Below are positions 17,264 to 24,995 of a stretch of DNA of 64,000 bases, one piece after another (positions within the stretch are counted from its first letter, which is position 1; each line of letters starts with the position of its first letter). A program made the translations under genes and the position numbers. Below the pieces are notes generated by a model. It made no database searches. It had not been told where the DNA came from and worked only from the letters and a program-made list of their open reading frames with translations. The DNA is from Nocardia anocheti (lineage in GTDB: Bacteria; Actinomycetota; Actinomycetes; Mycobacteriales; Mycobacteriaceae), in assembly GCF_029675105.1 (NCBI RefSeq), contig NZ_JAQQFV010000001.1:124001-188000 (forward strand), given 5' to 3'.

Positions 17264-17593
17264 TCAGCCCTCGTGCGCGAGCGCCCACGCGCAGATCGCC
17301 GCGAGCGGAACCTCCAGCGACTTCCCCAACTCGGTGAGCTCGTACTCGATGTGCTGGGGCGCGTCGGCCCGCACGACATGTCGCAGCACGAGCCCGTCGG
17401 CTTCCATCCCGCGCAGCGTCTCGGTGAGCACCTTCTGGGTGATGCCCGGCAGTCGCGTGCGCAGGCGGGCGTGACGTTGTGGCCCGTCGAGCAGCGCGTA
17501 GATCACCAGGATCCGCCACTTCGCCGCCAGCCGTTCCAGCGCACGCCGGGTCGCGCACGACTCCTCCAGCACGTCCGGAATCACCAGTGCCAC
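17264..17593 (-). CDS. HxlR-family transcriptional regulator
   Basis: A 109-residue winged-helix protein of the HxlR class. CATRRALERLAAKWRILVIYAL is the family's N-terminal signature, here with the conserved Cys (redox or electrophile sensor in YodB/HypR) at about residue 14. GITQKVLTETLRGMEADGL is the recognition helix. GTG 17593 is preferred to an upstream start because GAAGGAG precedes it at good spacing. It is divergent from the alpha/beta hydrolase at 17669, sharing a 75-bp intergenic region, so it probably controls that gene. Confidence 0.9.
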   Translation of the reverse strand: MALVIPDVLEESCATRRALERLAAKWRILVIYALLDGPQRHARLRTRLPGITQKVLTETLRGMEADGLVLRHVVRADAPQHIEYELTELGKSLEVPLAAICAWALAHEG

Positions 17594-17668
17594 GTGCGCT
17601 CCTTCTGCGATGGGCACCGAAAAGTGCCTTCTATCGCGGTCCGACGAATCGGCCTACTGTCGCCGAGT

Positions 17669-18538
17669 ATGACAGTCGTCCCAGTCCCGTTCACCTTCAC
17701 CAGCGGCACCGATCGCCTCACCGGGAACCTCTTCCTCCCTGCCGATCCCGTCGCCGCCGTCGTCACCACCGGCCCGCTGACCTCGGTCAAGGAACAGGCC
17801 ACCGGTGCCTACGCCCGCACCCTCGCCGACCACGGCTTCGCCGCCCTGTCCTTCGACCACCGCACCTTCGGCGAAAGCGAGGGCGAGCCGCGCCAGTTCG
17901 AGAACCCGCTGGGCAAGGTCGACGACATCCGCCACGCGATCACCGCCCTGTCCGCCGATGAACGCACCCGCGACCTGCCCGTCGTCGCCCTCGGCATCTG
18001 CGCGGGCGCTGGCTACATGGCCCGGGCCGTCGCCGATGACCCCCGCCTCCGCGCCTTCGCCGCCGTCGCGGGCTACTACTCCGACACCGCCCAGTTCCCC
18101 GCCGACGCCTACGCCCTCGCCCGCGGCCGCACCGCCGAGACCCGCTGGCACGAAACCGGTACCGCCGCGACCATTCCCGCCGTAGCCCCCGACAACGGCG
18201 ACGTGGCCATGCCCCTGACCGAAGCCTACGAGTACTACGGCACCCCACGCGGCGCCGTAGCCAACTACACCAACGCCTTCGCCGTCCAATCCCTGGCCTA
18301 CACCAGCCTTTTCGACGCCCAATCGGCCGCGCCCCGACTCACCGTCCCCTTCGCCATGATCCACTCCGAACACGCCCTGGCCCCGACGCTGGCCCGCAAG
18401 TTCTTCGCGAATGTCGCCACGCCGAAGTCCGAACTCTGGCTCGAATCCACCGGCCAGATCGACTTCTACGACGACCCGCGACTCATCACTCCCGCAACAG
18501 AATTCGCCGTCGACCTGTTCCGCTCCATCCTCGGATAG
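17669..18538 (+). CDS. Alpha/beta hydrolase, YcjY/dienelactone-hydrolase-like
   Basis: A 289-residue hydrolase. SFDHRTFGESEG (about 61-72) and LGICAGAGYM with Cys111 at the nucleophile position mark the group; the C-terminal STGQIDFYDDP corresponds to the stretch that carries the catalytic His in many relatives, where Gln is seen here. Such proteins are often paired with HxlR or TetR regulators, as here (divergent HxlR gene at 17593). Whether it is an active hydrolase is uncertain. The gene is followed by a spaced G/C-rich region with no clear terminator. Confidence 0.85.
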   Translation: MTVVPVPFTFTSGTDRLTGNLFLPADPVAAVVTTGPLTSVKEQATGAYARTLADHGFAALSFDHRTFGESEGEPRQFENPLGKVDDIRHAITALSADERTRDLPVVALGICAGAGYMARAVADDPRLRAFAAVAGYYSDTAQFPADAYALARGRTAETRWHETGTAATIPAVAPDNGDVAMPLTEAYEYYGTPRGAVANYTNAFAVQSLAYTSLFDAQSAAPRLTVPFAMIHSEHALAPTLARKFFANVATPKSELWLESTGQIDFYDDPRLITPATEFAVDLFRSILG

Positions 18539-18631
18539 ACCGCCATCCCGCAGGGCAACCGGTTCGGGGTTGCCCCTGCCCAGTCACGACTCCTGTTCCC
18601 CCACAGGGTGTTACGCCCGTACGGAGCAGAG

Positions 18632-19435
18632 TCAGGATTCGCGCGCCGCGATGGCGGCCTGGATACGCCGCAGAGTGCGCAGCCCCTTCTTCGCGGCCAC
18701 ACTCACCATCCCGTCGAACACCGTCGACCCCCTGTCCTCGGCCATCAGCCGCTCCAAGGTCGGCACCGCGCGATCGTCACCGGTCGACCCGAGCGCGACC
18801 GCCGCCCAATACCGCTGGTCCGGATCATCGCTCTGCGCCGCGGCGCACAACCGGGGGATGACGTCCGGCGCGAACCTGGCCAGCGCACTGGAGATGTAGC
18901 CGATCCGGAAGTACCGCCGGTTCTCGAACTCCTCCCACAGCGCGGCCAGCGCCGCCTCCCCACCGATCAACCCGAGCGCCTCGGCAGCCCGCTCCCGCAT
19001 CCAGGTCTCCGAATCCCGCAGCAGCGGCACCAACGCCGGAACCACCGACTCGTCCCCCAGCTCCCCCAGCGCGATCACCGCCTGCTCCCGCGCGATCTGC
19101 TGCGAATGGTCCAGCATCGCCACCAACCCCGGCACCGCCTCCCGCACCCCCAGCGCCGCACATCCCATCGCGGCCCACGCCTGGCAGTTGTACCGGGTGT
19201 CGGCGAGCGCGTCTAGCAGCGACGGCGCCAACGACGCGTCCCCGAACACCGCCGCCCGATTCAACGCCCGGCTGTAGAGCGCCCGATGATAGGCGCGATA
19301 GTCGCGAACGAGCACCCGCAACGTGTCCTTCGCCGCCCCGTCCCCCTCCCCCGCCCGCTCGAGCAGCACCCGCAGGTTCTCCTCGCGGGTCTCGAGATCA
19401 CCATCCCGAAGAAGTCGCACATCAGCTGAGTCCAC
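18632..19435 (-). CDS. HEAT-repeat protein
   Basis: A 267-residue alpha-solenoid. HEAT/PBS-lyase-type repeats are visible at about 95-220: VPGLVAMLDHSQQIAREQAV, VPALVPLLRDSETWMRERAA and AVPTLERLMAEDRG, each with the A-A-x-A-L-G-x-x-G style turn (AVIALGELGDE, AAEALGLIGGE, AAVALGSTGDD). No catalytic residues of bilin lyases are seen; a scaffold role is likely. Start GTG 19435 overlaps the end of the upstream DUF6228-like gene by 14 bp, so the two form an operon. Confidence 0.85.
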   Translation of the reverse strand: MDSADVRLLRDGDLETREENLRVLLERAGEGDGAAKDTLRVLVRDYRAYHRALYSRALNRAAVFGDASLAPSLLDALADTRYNCQAWAAMGCAALGVREAVPGLVAMLDHSQQIAREQAVIALGELGDESVVPALVPLLRDSETWMRERAAEALGLIGGEAALAALWEEFENRRYFRIGYISSALARFAPDVIPRLCAAAQSDDPDQRYWAAVALGSTGDDRAVPTLERLMAEDRGSTVFDGMVSVAAKKGLRTLRRIQAAIAARES

Positions 19436-19763
19436 CCCGCAACGATACGGCCAACTCCCCAGCCCACCGCCCCATCTCCTCGACCCGCACATCCCGATCC
19501 ACACTCTCCCAAACCCGCACCCCCTCCCACCCCCCGAAATCCCCAGCCAACCCACCGAAGAACACCCCCAGATCCCCCTCCCCCATCACACCCAACGTCA
19601 CGTCATGCACAGTCGCACACAACCCAGGCCCCCCAACCTCCACACAAACCCGAACCGACCCATCCCCCCAAGGATCAACCCAATTCCCCAACCGAACCCA
19701 CGTCCCCCCAACCGCCGTACCCAAGGACACGCCCACATCCTGGCCGCAGTCACAGTCACTCAC
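19422..19763 (-). CDS. DUF6228-like small protein
   Basis: A 113-residue protein with a beta-rich pattern: GTWVRLGNWVDPWGDGSVRV, VCVEVGGPGLCATVHDV, FFGGLAGDFGGWEGVRVW and WESVDRDVRV. The segment FGGWEGVRVWESVDRDVRV resembles the DUF6228 family of actinobacterial unknowns, often found next to contact-dependent or immunity-type genes. Three N-terminal Cys residues (SDCDCGQDV) are unusual. It overlaps the downstream HEAT-repeat gene. Function unknown. Confidence 0.7.
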   Translation of the reverse strand: MSDCDCGQDVGVSLGTAVGGTWVRLGNWVDPWGDGSVRVCVEVGGPGLCATVHDVTLGVMGEGDLGVFFGGLAGDFGGWEGVRVWESVDRDVRVEEMGRWAGELAVSLRGGLS

Positions 19764-19844
19764 CGCACACCCCCTGAAATCCCACGGCGATCACGCGAAC
19801 CCGTGCTCCGACAATCGATTCCCACTCCACCGTCCCGGACACGG

Positions 19845-20420
19845 TCACCTGCCCAGACTCGGCAACCTCTCGTGCGACTGCGCGGGACGCCCGGTGTCGA
19901 GCCAGAACGCGTATTCCCGAAGGACGGGTTCGAGCCCATTGTCCAGATATCGCGAGTAGGCGCGCAGCCCATCCGCCGCCTCACGCTCCTGATCACGTTC
20001 GTGGACAGACCATTCGCGCTCGAGTCTTCTCAGCCACTCAGCGAGCTTCGCCCGATCCGCCCACCAGTTACGGATCAGCTCGACGGTCCAGTGAGCGTCA
20101 CCATCGCAGGCGTAGGCGCGGAAAGGATCAACCCACGCGGCGGACAGCAGCAGTCGGGTTTCACGGGCGTCGCGCGGCTGCCGGAATACCACCTCGCTGC
20201 CCATGCCGTCCTCGTAGACGATGTGATCCGGCGCGATCAGCCGCCCCATCCAACAGCTGTCGGTAGCGGCCCCGTAGAACGGCCCCGGCACATTGCGCCA
20301 ATCCCGCTCCTCCCACAAACCACGGCAGTAGTCATCCGGGTCGCCCAAGCACCGATCCTCCTCGCCGACCACCAGTAGTTCCGCAGAGGCGGCGACCGTG
20401 GGCATCGGATCCCAATACAT
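19845..20420 (-). CDS. Hypothetical protein, 191 aa
   Basis: A soluble Trp-rich protein with no recognised domain. It reads WDPMPTVAASAELLVVGEED near the N-terminus, then EVVFRQPRDARETRLLLSAAW and a C-terminal helical segment (LAEWLRRLEREWSVHERDQ). ATG 20420 is chosen; GTG 20444 is a longer alternative. It lies upstream of the DUF6228-like gene on the same strand, 80 bp away, and is divergent from the DUF4259-like gene at 20475. Base use is lower in GC than its neighbours, which hints at an accessory origin. Confidence 0.65.
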   Translation of the reverse strand: MYWDPMPTVAASAELLVVGEEDRCLGDPDDYCRGLWEERDWRNVPGPFYGAATDSCWMGRLIAPDHIVYEDGMGSEVVFRQPRDARETRLLLSAAWVDPFRAYACDGDAHWTVELIRNWWADRAKLAEWLRRLEREWSVHERDQEREAADGLRAYSRYLDNGLEPVLREYAFWLDTGRPAQSHERLPSLGR

Positions 20421-20474
20421 CCCGCGACCATAGCCGCCGAGCACCCCGGCTCAGCGCCGTGTAGACATTGCGGC

Positions 20475-20897
20475 ATGGGAGCTTGGGGCTACGGGGCCTT
20501 CGACGACGACACTGCGCTGGACTTCCTCGATGCCCTCGACACAGACCAAGACGTCACGGCGCACCTACAGGACCTGCTCACCCACGCGACGTCACCCGAG
20601 CCCCTGACCTACACCGTCGCCGTCTCCGCACGGGCGGTGATCGCCCTGCTGGCCGAGCGCGAACAGCCCGGCATCATCGCCGATGACACTGGTCGCGAGT
20701 ACTCCCACACCCTCGCATGCACCATGGACAACACCCTGCGCGACCTCGCCGTCCGCGCCCTGGACCGCATCCTCGACCCACACCACAACGAATGGCACGA
20801 GCTCTCCGCCCGGAACGGCCTGCTGGAGCCCGAGATACACACTGAATGCGCGAGCTATCGATCAGCCCTGGCCGGAAAACAGAAAAACAGCCCGTGA
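20475..20897 (+). CDS. DUF4259-domain protein
   Basis: A 140-residue protein beginning MGAWGYGAFDDDTALDFLDAL, the diagnostic N-terminus of DUF4259 (residues 1-20 quoted in full length of the motif). The rest is helical, with ARAVIALLAEREQPG and a C-terminal RNGLLEPEI segment. Function unknown; members are widespread and often near immunity-like genes. It ends 7 bp before the left attachment site, and its stop codon sits inside a terminator hairpin. Confidence 0.8.
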   Translation: MGAWGYGAFDDDTALDFLDALDTDQDVTAHLQDLLTHATSPEPLTYTVAVSARAVIALLAEREQPGIIADDTGREYSHTLACTMDNTLRDLAVRALDRILDPHHNEWHELSARNGLLEPEIHTECASYRSALAGKQKNSP

Positions 20898-20907
20898 AGG
20901 CTGTTTT
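20884..20907 (+). terminator. Terminator of the DUF4259-like gene, overlapping attL
   Basis: AAAACAGCC and GGCTGTTTT form a perfect 9-bp stem with a 6-nt loop that contains the stop codon; the right arm ends in T residues. Its last bases are the first bases of the 54-bp attachment repeat. Confidence 0.8.
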
Positions 20908-20958
20908 CCGAGTGGAGCCGCCTGGGGGAATCGAACCCCCGACCTTTTCATTACGAGT
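20905..20958. repeat. attL, 54-bp direct repeat
   Basis: Identical to 32280-32333. It contains the 3' 43 nt of tRNA-Thr (minus strand) and 11 bp of flank. It lacks the 5' half of the tRNA, so it is not a working tRNA gene. Confidence 0.92.
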
Positions 20959-21439
20959 CGAAATCGACCTGTCTGCCGGTCATCTGCTGACGTCTGTACC
21001 CCTACGCGAAGTGGCGAAACGCTTCCGTGGGGGTCTCGTCGTGTCCGGGGTTGTATGCGCGACATGTGGCAACTCCGTGACAACTTCGGAAGTGGTTCCT
21101 TGGCCCTGCTCTGGGTTGGGTTGCGCATACCGGGGGCTGGCTCACCGCCTGCCCGATAAGGCCTGCCGTTCACGCGCAGAGGCTCACAGGTCAAGGGTGG
21201 CGATAGCCATCAGCGCCAGCTGACGCCTAGGGCGCCCTTGAGGTGTGAGGGGCGCGGGATCACAATGCAGGCCAACCCAGTACAGGGCCACGCGGCCACC
21301 GGTCGCGATACCACCGACCAGTCCGCGGCTTCCGTTCGGCAATCGGGCCACCTCCGGTCCCAGCGGCCGTCAGGTCGCTTTCCGTTCGGCAATCCAGGAG
21401 GGCAGCGGAAAAGGGGCCGAAGCCCCCTTCCCGGTGTGG
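20959..21439. other. Non-coding left end of the element with repeats
   Basis: I see no convincing gene in this 480-bp stretch. It holds an inverted repeat (GTATGCGC at 21053-21060, GCGCATAC at 21123-21130) and a direct repeat TTCCGTTCGGCAATC at 21330-21344 and 21380-21394. Such repeats near an att site are candidates for Int/Xis arm sites, a transfer clt locus or a replication origin, but nothing here proves it. Confidence 0.45.
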
Positions 21440-21709
21440 TCAGGACGGGTCGGTCCCGTGGTAGGCGAAGCCGCAGGCGTGGCAGATGTCGTTGTCGCAC
21501 AGCGGGCAGCCGTACACGGCCGAGGCGTAGCAGTCGGAGTTGCAGACCGGGCATTCCTGGTCGGGATCGATGGCGAAGAGGCGGCCGGGCAGCACGGCGC
21601 GGTAGGCGGTGTAGGGGGTGCCGTGGTACTCGCGGGGGTAGCCCTGCCAGGTACCGCCGCCGAAGCGGGAGAGGTCGGGCAGCGGGCGCGGGGCGGGGGT
21701 GACGGTCAT
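21440..21709 (-). CDS. Small Cys-rich zinc-ribbon-like protein
   Basis: An 89-residue protein. The N-terminal half contains GGTWQGYPREYHGTPYTAY; the C-terminal half has CPVCNSDCYASAVYGCPLC and CDNDICHACGF, giving paired CxxC motifs that look like a zinc-binding treble-clef or ribbon. AAAGGA lies 8 bases before ATG 21709. A decayed inverted copy lies next to it. Small zinc proteins of this kind are common in actinomycete mobile elements, without known function. Confidence 0.75.
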   Translation of the reverse strand: MTVTPAPRPLPDLSRFGGGTWQGYPREYHGTPYTAYRAVLPGRLFAIDPDQECPVCNSDCYASAVYGCPLCDNDICHACGFAYHGTDPS

Positions 21710-21964
21710 GATCGGCGTCCTTTCCGGGGTCGGTGGAATCTGGGCACCGCCCGGACCAGGCCGCGCCCACCCCGGCAAGGGCTCACCGCCCGAGGGGGTC
21801 ACCCGGCTGACCTGTTGAGGGAAAGTGAGATGACGGTTCGGGATACGTCGCCGCCGGTGACCCCCTCGGGTGGTGACATCGCTTGGCCCTTGCCGGGGTG
21901 GGTGTGGTCTGGTACGCCATCGGCAGATTCCGCCGACCCCGGAAAGGACGCTGACCGGCCACTC

Positions 21965-22214
21965 CCGTCCCGCGCCCGTTGCCCGACCTCTCCCGCTTTC
22001 GACGGCGGTACCTGGCAGGGCTACCCCCGCGGGTACCACGGCACCCCGGAAGCGACTGCCGCGCCGTGCTGTCGGCCGCCTCTTCGCCATCGATCCCGAC
22101 CAGGAATGGCCGGGCTGCGACTCCGACTGCTACGCCTCGGGCGGATATGGCTGCCCGCTGTGCGACAACGACATCTGCCGCGGCTGCCGCCGTGCGGGAC
22201 CGGCCCGTCCTGAC
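21965..22214 (+). pseudogene. Decayed copy of the Cys-rich gene
   Basis: This is the right arm of the inverted duplication. The start codon is lost (GCTGACCGG where the intact copy has GATCATGACCG), and a 1-nt deletion after the HGTP codons shifts the frame, so that GGTWQGYPRGYHGTP and GRLFAIDPDQEWPGC lie in different frames. The stop region is still recognisable (CCCGTCCTGACCACACC). It cannot make the full protein. Confidence 0.85.
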
Positions 22215-22236
22215 CACACCGGGAAGGGGGCTTCGG

Positions 22237-22776
22237 TTCCTTGCCCGCGGCCCGACGACCCACCCACCCAACGCGCCGATTCCTCGTCTGTCCTCGCCGG
22301 GATCGGGACCACAGCCAGTCGAGTCGGCAGGGAACTGGCCGGTCGTCGCCGAGCTGCGGGAGAGTCGGTCGGGTACGGCTCCCGTCGTGCCCAGCCCTGT
22401 TCGGTTGATGCAAGAAGCGGCCAGATAGGCGAAAAGGGCGTTCTGCCACGTCGCCAAAGCGGAGCCGACGCGCCCAACGGGCCACGGCGGGCCGGAGCGA
22501 AGCGGAGGCTTGCCGTGTGCGCGGTGCCGCGCGGCGGCACCGCTGGGGCGGCGCCAGCCGCCCCCTTGACTCTATATAGCGAAATTCAGCAACAACTCCG
22601 TGAAGTGAGGGGCGCTCAACAACTCGGTAGCCGTGAACCTGGCCTACAAACCCAGCCAGATCGGTTGGCGTTCTTGGCCTTCCACCTGACCGGCTCGTCT
22701 AGGCTGGGTACACCTCCAGCTCAGGGGCGGTACGGGACCTGGTCACCGTGCCGTGCCGGGAAAGGAGGTGGTGGGT
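22237..22776. other. Non-coding stretch upstream of the microprotein gene
   Basis: I see no gene in these 540 bases; frames across it carry no family signal. It contains an AT-rich stretch CTTGACTCTATATAGCG (about 22566-22582) in an otherwise GC-rich context and a possible -10-like TAGGCT at 22700, either of which could belong to the promoter of the small gene at 22777. Confidence 0.4.
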
Positions 22777-22896
22777 ATGGCGAAGCATCGCCGGGGCATG
22801 AAAGAAACCCCGGTCGATTACGGTGTGCTGATGATGACAGCTTCCGTGATCGCCGGGGCTCTGTTCCTGGTCAGCCGAGTTTGGCGGGCTAGCTAA
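22777..22896 (+). CDS. 39-residue membrane microprotein
   Basis: A very short gene with an excellent ribosome-binding site (GGAAAGGAGG, 6-7 bases before ATG). The product starts MAKHRRGMKETPVDYGV, then has one hydrophobic helix (VLMMTASVIAGALFLVSRV) and ends VWRAS. The positive N-terminus and single helix predict a small inner-membrane protein with the N-terminus in the cytoplasm. A hairpin of G/C-rich arms (22906-22939) follows the stop, possibly a terminator without a T run. No homologue known to me; possible roles are transfer, entry exclusion or toxicity. Confidence 0.7.
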   Translation: MAKHRRGMKETPVDYGVLMMTASVIAGALFLVSRVWRAS

Positions 22897-22944
22897 TCCC
22901 ATCAGGGTGGGCCGTCGCTGCAACGGCGGTCCACCCGCTCGACA

Positions 22945-23502
22945 TCACTCGCGTGATGGGTCCAATTGTACCCCGAGTTCCCCAACCGCACGCCTGATGA
23001 GCTGCGCGGCTTCGTTGGCTTCCACAGCGCCTGTGTCGACGGTCAGGTCAGCCTCGATCGCTGGTGTCTCTTCCTGGGCGATCAGTCGTTCGGCAACATC
23101 GCCGGTGTTCCGCGCGATGATTCGAGTCCTCGCGGTGTCGATATCGCATCTGAGCTGAACGACGGTCCATTTGACCTGCGGCGCCGCGTTCTGGACGGCG
23201 TCGATCACCTTCGGTTGACCTGCGTGAACTACCGGGATGAGGTTCGCGCCTATCAGCTCGTCCAGCCCTGGGCGGTCGATTGCGTACCGTGCGCCGTATC
23301 TCGTGTTTGTCCAGATGAGCAGGCCAGCCTTCTCAAGGCGGCGGAGTTCCGCGTCGTTGGTCATGCGGTAGCCGGTTGTCCGGCCGGGCCCAGACTTCAG
23401 CCGTTCGAATAGGCGGTAGCGTTGGTCTATTCGCGAAAGGGCTTGTGTAACAGTATCTTTCCCCGTCGCGGGTGCGCCGTAGAGGATGACTCCCGAACTC
23501 AT
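22945..23502 (-). CDS. Guanylate-kinase-like P-loop protein
   Basis: A 185-residue nucleotide-kinase-fold protein. The Walker A is GAPATGKDTV (residues 9-18). RLKSGPGRTTGYRM, followed by GLLIWTNTRYGARYAI, imitates the guanylate-kinase GMP-binding region (R-x-x-x-x-G-R-x-x-G-Y and the W-x-N-x-Y-G-x-x-Y motif). RTRIIARN near residue 130 fits the lid. It could phosphorylate a nucleotide or a small ligand. Its ATG overlaps the stop of the GntR/P-loop fusion gene (ATGA), so the two are co-translated. Function in the element is unknown. Confidence 0.75.
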   Translation of the reverse strand: MSSGVILYGAPATGKDTVTQALSRIDQRYRLFERLKSGPGRTTGYRMTNDAELRRLEKAGLLIWTNTRYGARYAIDRPGLDELIGANLIPVVHAGQPKVIDAVQNAAPQVKWTVVQLRCDIDTARTRIIARNTGDVAERLIAQEETPAIEADLTVDTGAVEANEAAQLIRRAVGELGVQLDPSRE

Positions 23503-24350
23503 TGGCCGGAGGTCCGTCGGAACGACTCGATGAGTTGTTGCGCCTGGGTACGAAGCGGCGAACTGTCTGGGTCGTTGTCGATGACGACGTGTTCGACCTC
23601 GGGTCGGAAGTCGAGGTCGAGCCCGGCGCTGTAGTTGTCCCAGTCGGCAAGCTTGGCGTTGTCGCGCCCGGCACCTCGTCGCCGCAGGTACATCAGCATT
23701 GTGTCGAGCGAGCAGCGCACCCACACGAACGTGCAGTCGGCATGGACGTTCTCACCGCGGGCAATTACGCGATCCAACCACGCTCGGTCGGTGAACTCAC
23801 GGATGTACGGGGCGGTCGCGATTACCGATGTGCCGACCTCGATGTTGTCGTTGATCACGCCTTCGAGCGCTTCGTACTCGCGCGGGCGAAGACGGTTGAA
23901 ATACACGTCCGATTCGCGGTCGTTGACGCTTTGCCCCAGGTCCTCTAGGGCCGGTTCGATCAGCGGTCGAGCGATCGTGTCCTTATCCAGGATCGCCCAG
24001 TTTGTAGCTCGTGCCAGCGTCCGAGCGAACTCACTCTTACCGGACCCCGGATACCCGCCGACGTAGACGATCCGGGGGCGAATCGGGCGCAGGGGCGAGG
24101 AGAGTGTCAGGGCGACGGAAGTGGGAGTCGTTACGACGCGCCCGGACCGGTTCTGCGTCGCAATGTAACCCTCCTTGACGAGAAGCTCCATTGCGTCCGT
24201 GATCGTTCGCTGACTGGCCTGCCATTCCTTTGCGAGCTCTCGGGTCGAAGCAAGGCGCTGCCCATCTCGTAGTCGCCCCGCCTCGATGTCGTTGCGGATG
24301 GCCTGCGCAATCCGTGCAGGGGCGGACGGTCTGGCGTCGCTCTCGGCCAC
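23499..24350 (-). CDS. GntR-type HTH fused to a P-loop kinase-like domain
   Basis: A 283-residue fusion. Residues about 10-75 are a GntR winged helix (IAQAIRNDIEAGRLRDGQRL and WQASQRTITDAMELLVKEGY). Then VGGYPGSGKSEFARTL (Walker A, about 97-112) starts a P-loop domain with DKDTIARP, CTFVWVRCSLDTMLMYLRRR and a C-terminal HVVIDND, like zeta-toxin or shikimate-kinase-type ATPases rather than a UTRA ligand domain. In pSAM2-like elements a GntR protein (KorSA) represses transfer and replication genes; this one adds a nucleotide-binding module that may sense or modify something. It faces the rep/tra operon across palindromic operators. Confidence 0.85.
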   Translation of the reverse strand: MAESDARPSAPARIAQAIRNDIEAGRLRDGQRLASTRELAKEWQASQRTITDAMELLVKEGYIATQNRSGRVVTTPTSVALTLSSPLRPIRPRIVYVGGYPGSGKSEFARTLARATNWAILDKDTIARPLIEPALEDLGQSVNDRESDVYFNRLRPREYEALEGVINDNIEVGTSVIATAPYIREFTDRAWLDRVIARGENVHADCTFVWVRCSLDTMLMYLRRRGAGRDNAKLADWDNYSAGLDLDFRPEVEHVVIDNDPDSSPLRTQAQQLIESFRRTSGQ

Positions 24351-24362
24351 GAGAACTCCTTC

Positions 24363-24489
24363 GGTAGCAGTTGCTAACGCGAGGGTATCAGTTAGCTCCG
24401 TCGCCCTGACCTGGGAAAAGTGCCAAACCTGCGGTTGCCGTGAATTGCCTCACGAAAGTAGTTGCTATCTTGGGGTAGCAGTTGCTACC
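24363..24489. promoter_or_regulatory. Three operator-like sites in the divergent control region
   Basis: Site 1 (24363-24378) is GGTAGCAGTTGCTAAC, site 3 (24474-24489) is GGTAGCAGTTGCTACC with perfect 7-bp arms, and site 2 (24454-24469) keeps the right half AGTTGCTATC. Sites 2 and 3 lie 60-95 bp before the first gene of the replication/transfer operon, and site 1 lies just upstream of the GntR-fusion gene. This is the arrangement expected for a regulator that controls both itself and the operon. Confidence 0.8.
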
Positions 24490-24548
24490 GTTGATATATC
24501 GCGACCGGATGAACCGGGTTCGCTTCCAACACTCAGGAGCTGATTTCA

Positions 24549-24995
24549 ATGGCACTCAAGGACATGTGGATTCCCACCGACTTCGCTGCCGTCTTCCCGC
24601 GGGGCTTGATCCTGGTGGGCAACATCGAGCCGGACGAGGAGTTCAGCTCGGACCGCAACGCGCCCAAGCGACAGAAGATCGACATGGACCGCGAGGGCAA
24701 CGGCTCCCGCAAGCGGATGTGGAAGGCCACGGTCATGGACCCGGCCGGTGCGGGCAAGGGTGCGAAGAACACCGGTCTGGACATCACGTTCATTTCCGAT
24801 GTGGTGCCGACGCCCTCCGCCGATGAGGTGATGCCCGGTTTCCGTCCGATCGCGCTGGAGGGGCTGATGCTCAAGCCGCGGGTGGTCGGTAACGGTGAGT
24901 TCAAGTCGATCGGGTTCTACATCCGCGCGACGGGCATCGTCGGGGACAACTCCGGTGCCAAGGTCAACGAGCCCGCCGCTCGCAAGGCTGCGTGA
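24549..24995 (+). CDS. Conserved AICE protein, first gene of the transfer/replication operon
   Basis: A 148-residue soluble protein. It reads KDMWIPTDFAAVFPRGLIL, then a basic linker (RNAPKRQKIDMDREGNG), a beta-rich segment with LDITFISDVVPTP and PGFRPIALEGLMLKPRVV, and a final strand KSIGFYIRATGIV. The beta pattern and position beside a rolling-circle Rep suggest an OB-fold or ssDNA-binding role, but I recognise no family with certainty. It begins the operon after the operator sites and is directly followed by a coupled small gene. Confidence 0.75.
   Translation: MALKDMWIPTDFAAVFPRGLILVGNIEPDEEFSSDRNAPKRQKIDMDREGNGSRKRMWKATVMDPAGAGKGAKNTGLDITFISDVVPTPSADEVMPGFRPIALEGLMLKPRVVGNGEFKSIGFYIRATGIVGDNSGAKVNEPAARKAA

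Larger units (their letters stand above)
21415..22236. repeat. Large imperfect inverted duplication inside the element
   Basis: The left arm (about 21415-21802) and right arm (about 21846-22236) are inverted copies of about 390 bp that share long identical runs, for example CCCGACCTCTCCCGCTT, CGCCATCGATCCCGACCAG and CCCGCTGTGCGACAACGACA. The arms meet at a 45-bp centre containing CTGTTGAGGGAAAGTGAGAT. The left arm encodes the small Cys-rich protein; the right copy of the gene is broken. Confidence 0.85.

Noticed and set aside
20916..20958. A second tRNA-Thr gene at attL
   Set aside because: Only the 3' 43 nt are present; no 5' half.
20862..21194. Minus-strand frame of 110 codons across attL
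   Set aside because: It translates tRNA sequence; no ribosome-binding site.
21870..22892. Plus-strand frame of 340 codons across the decayed copy
   Set aside because: It crosses the frameshift and intergenic DNA; only part resembles the Cys-rich protein and no start is seen.
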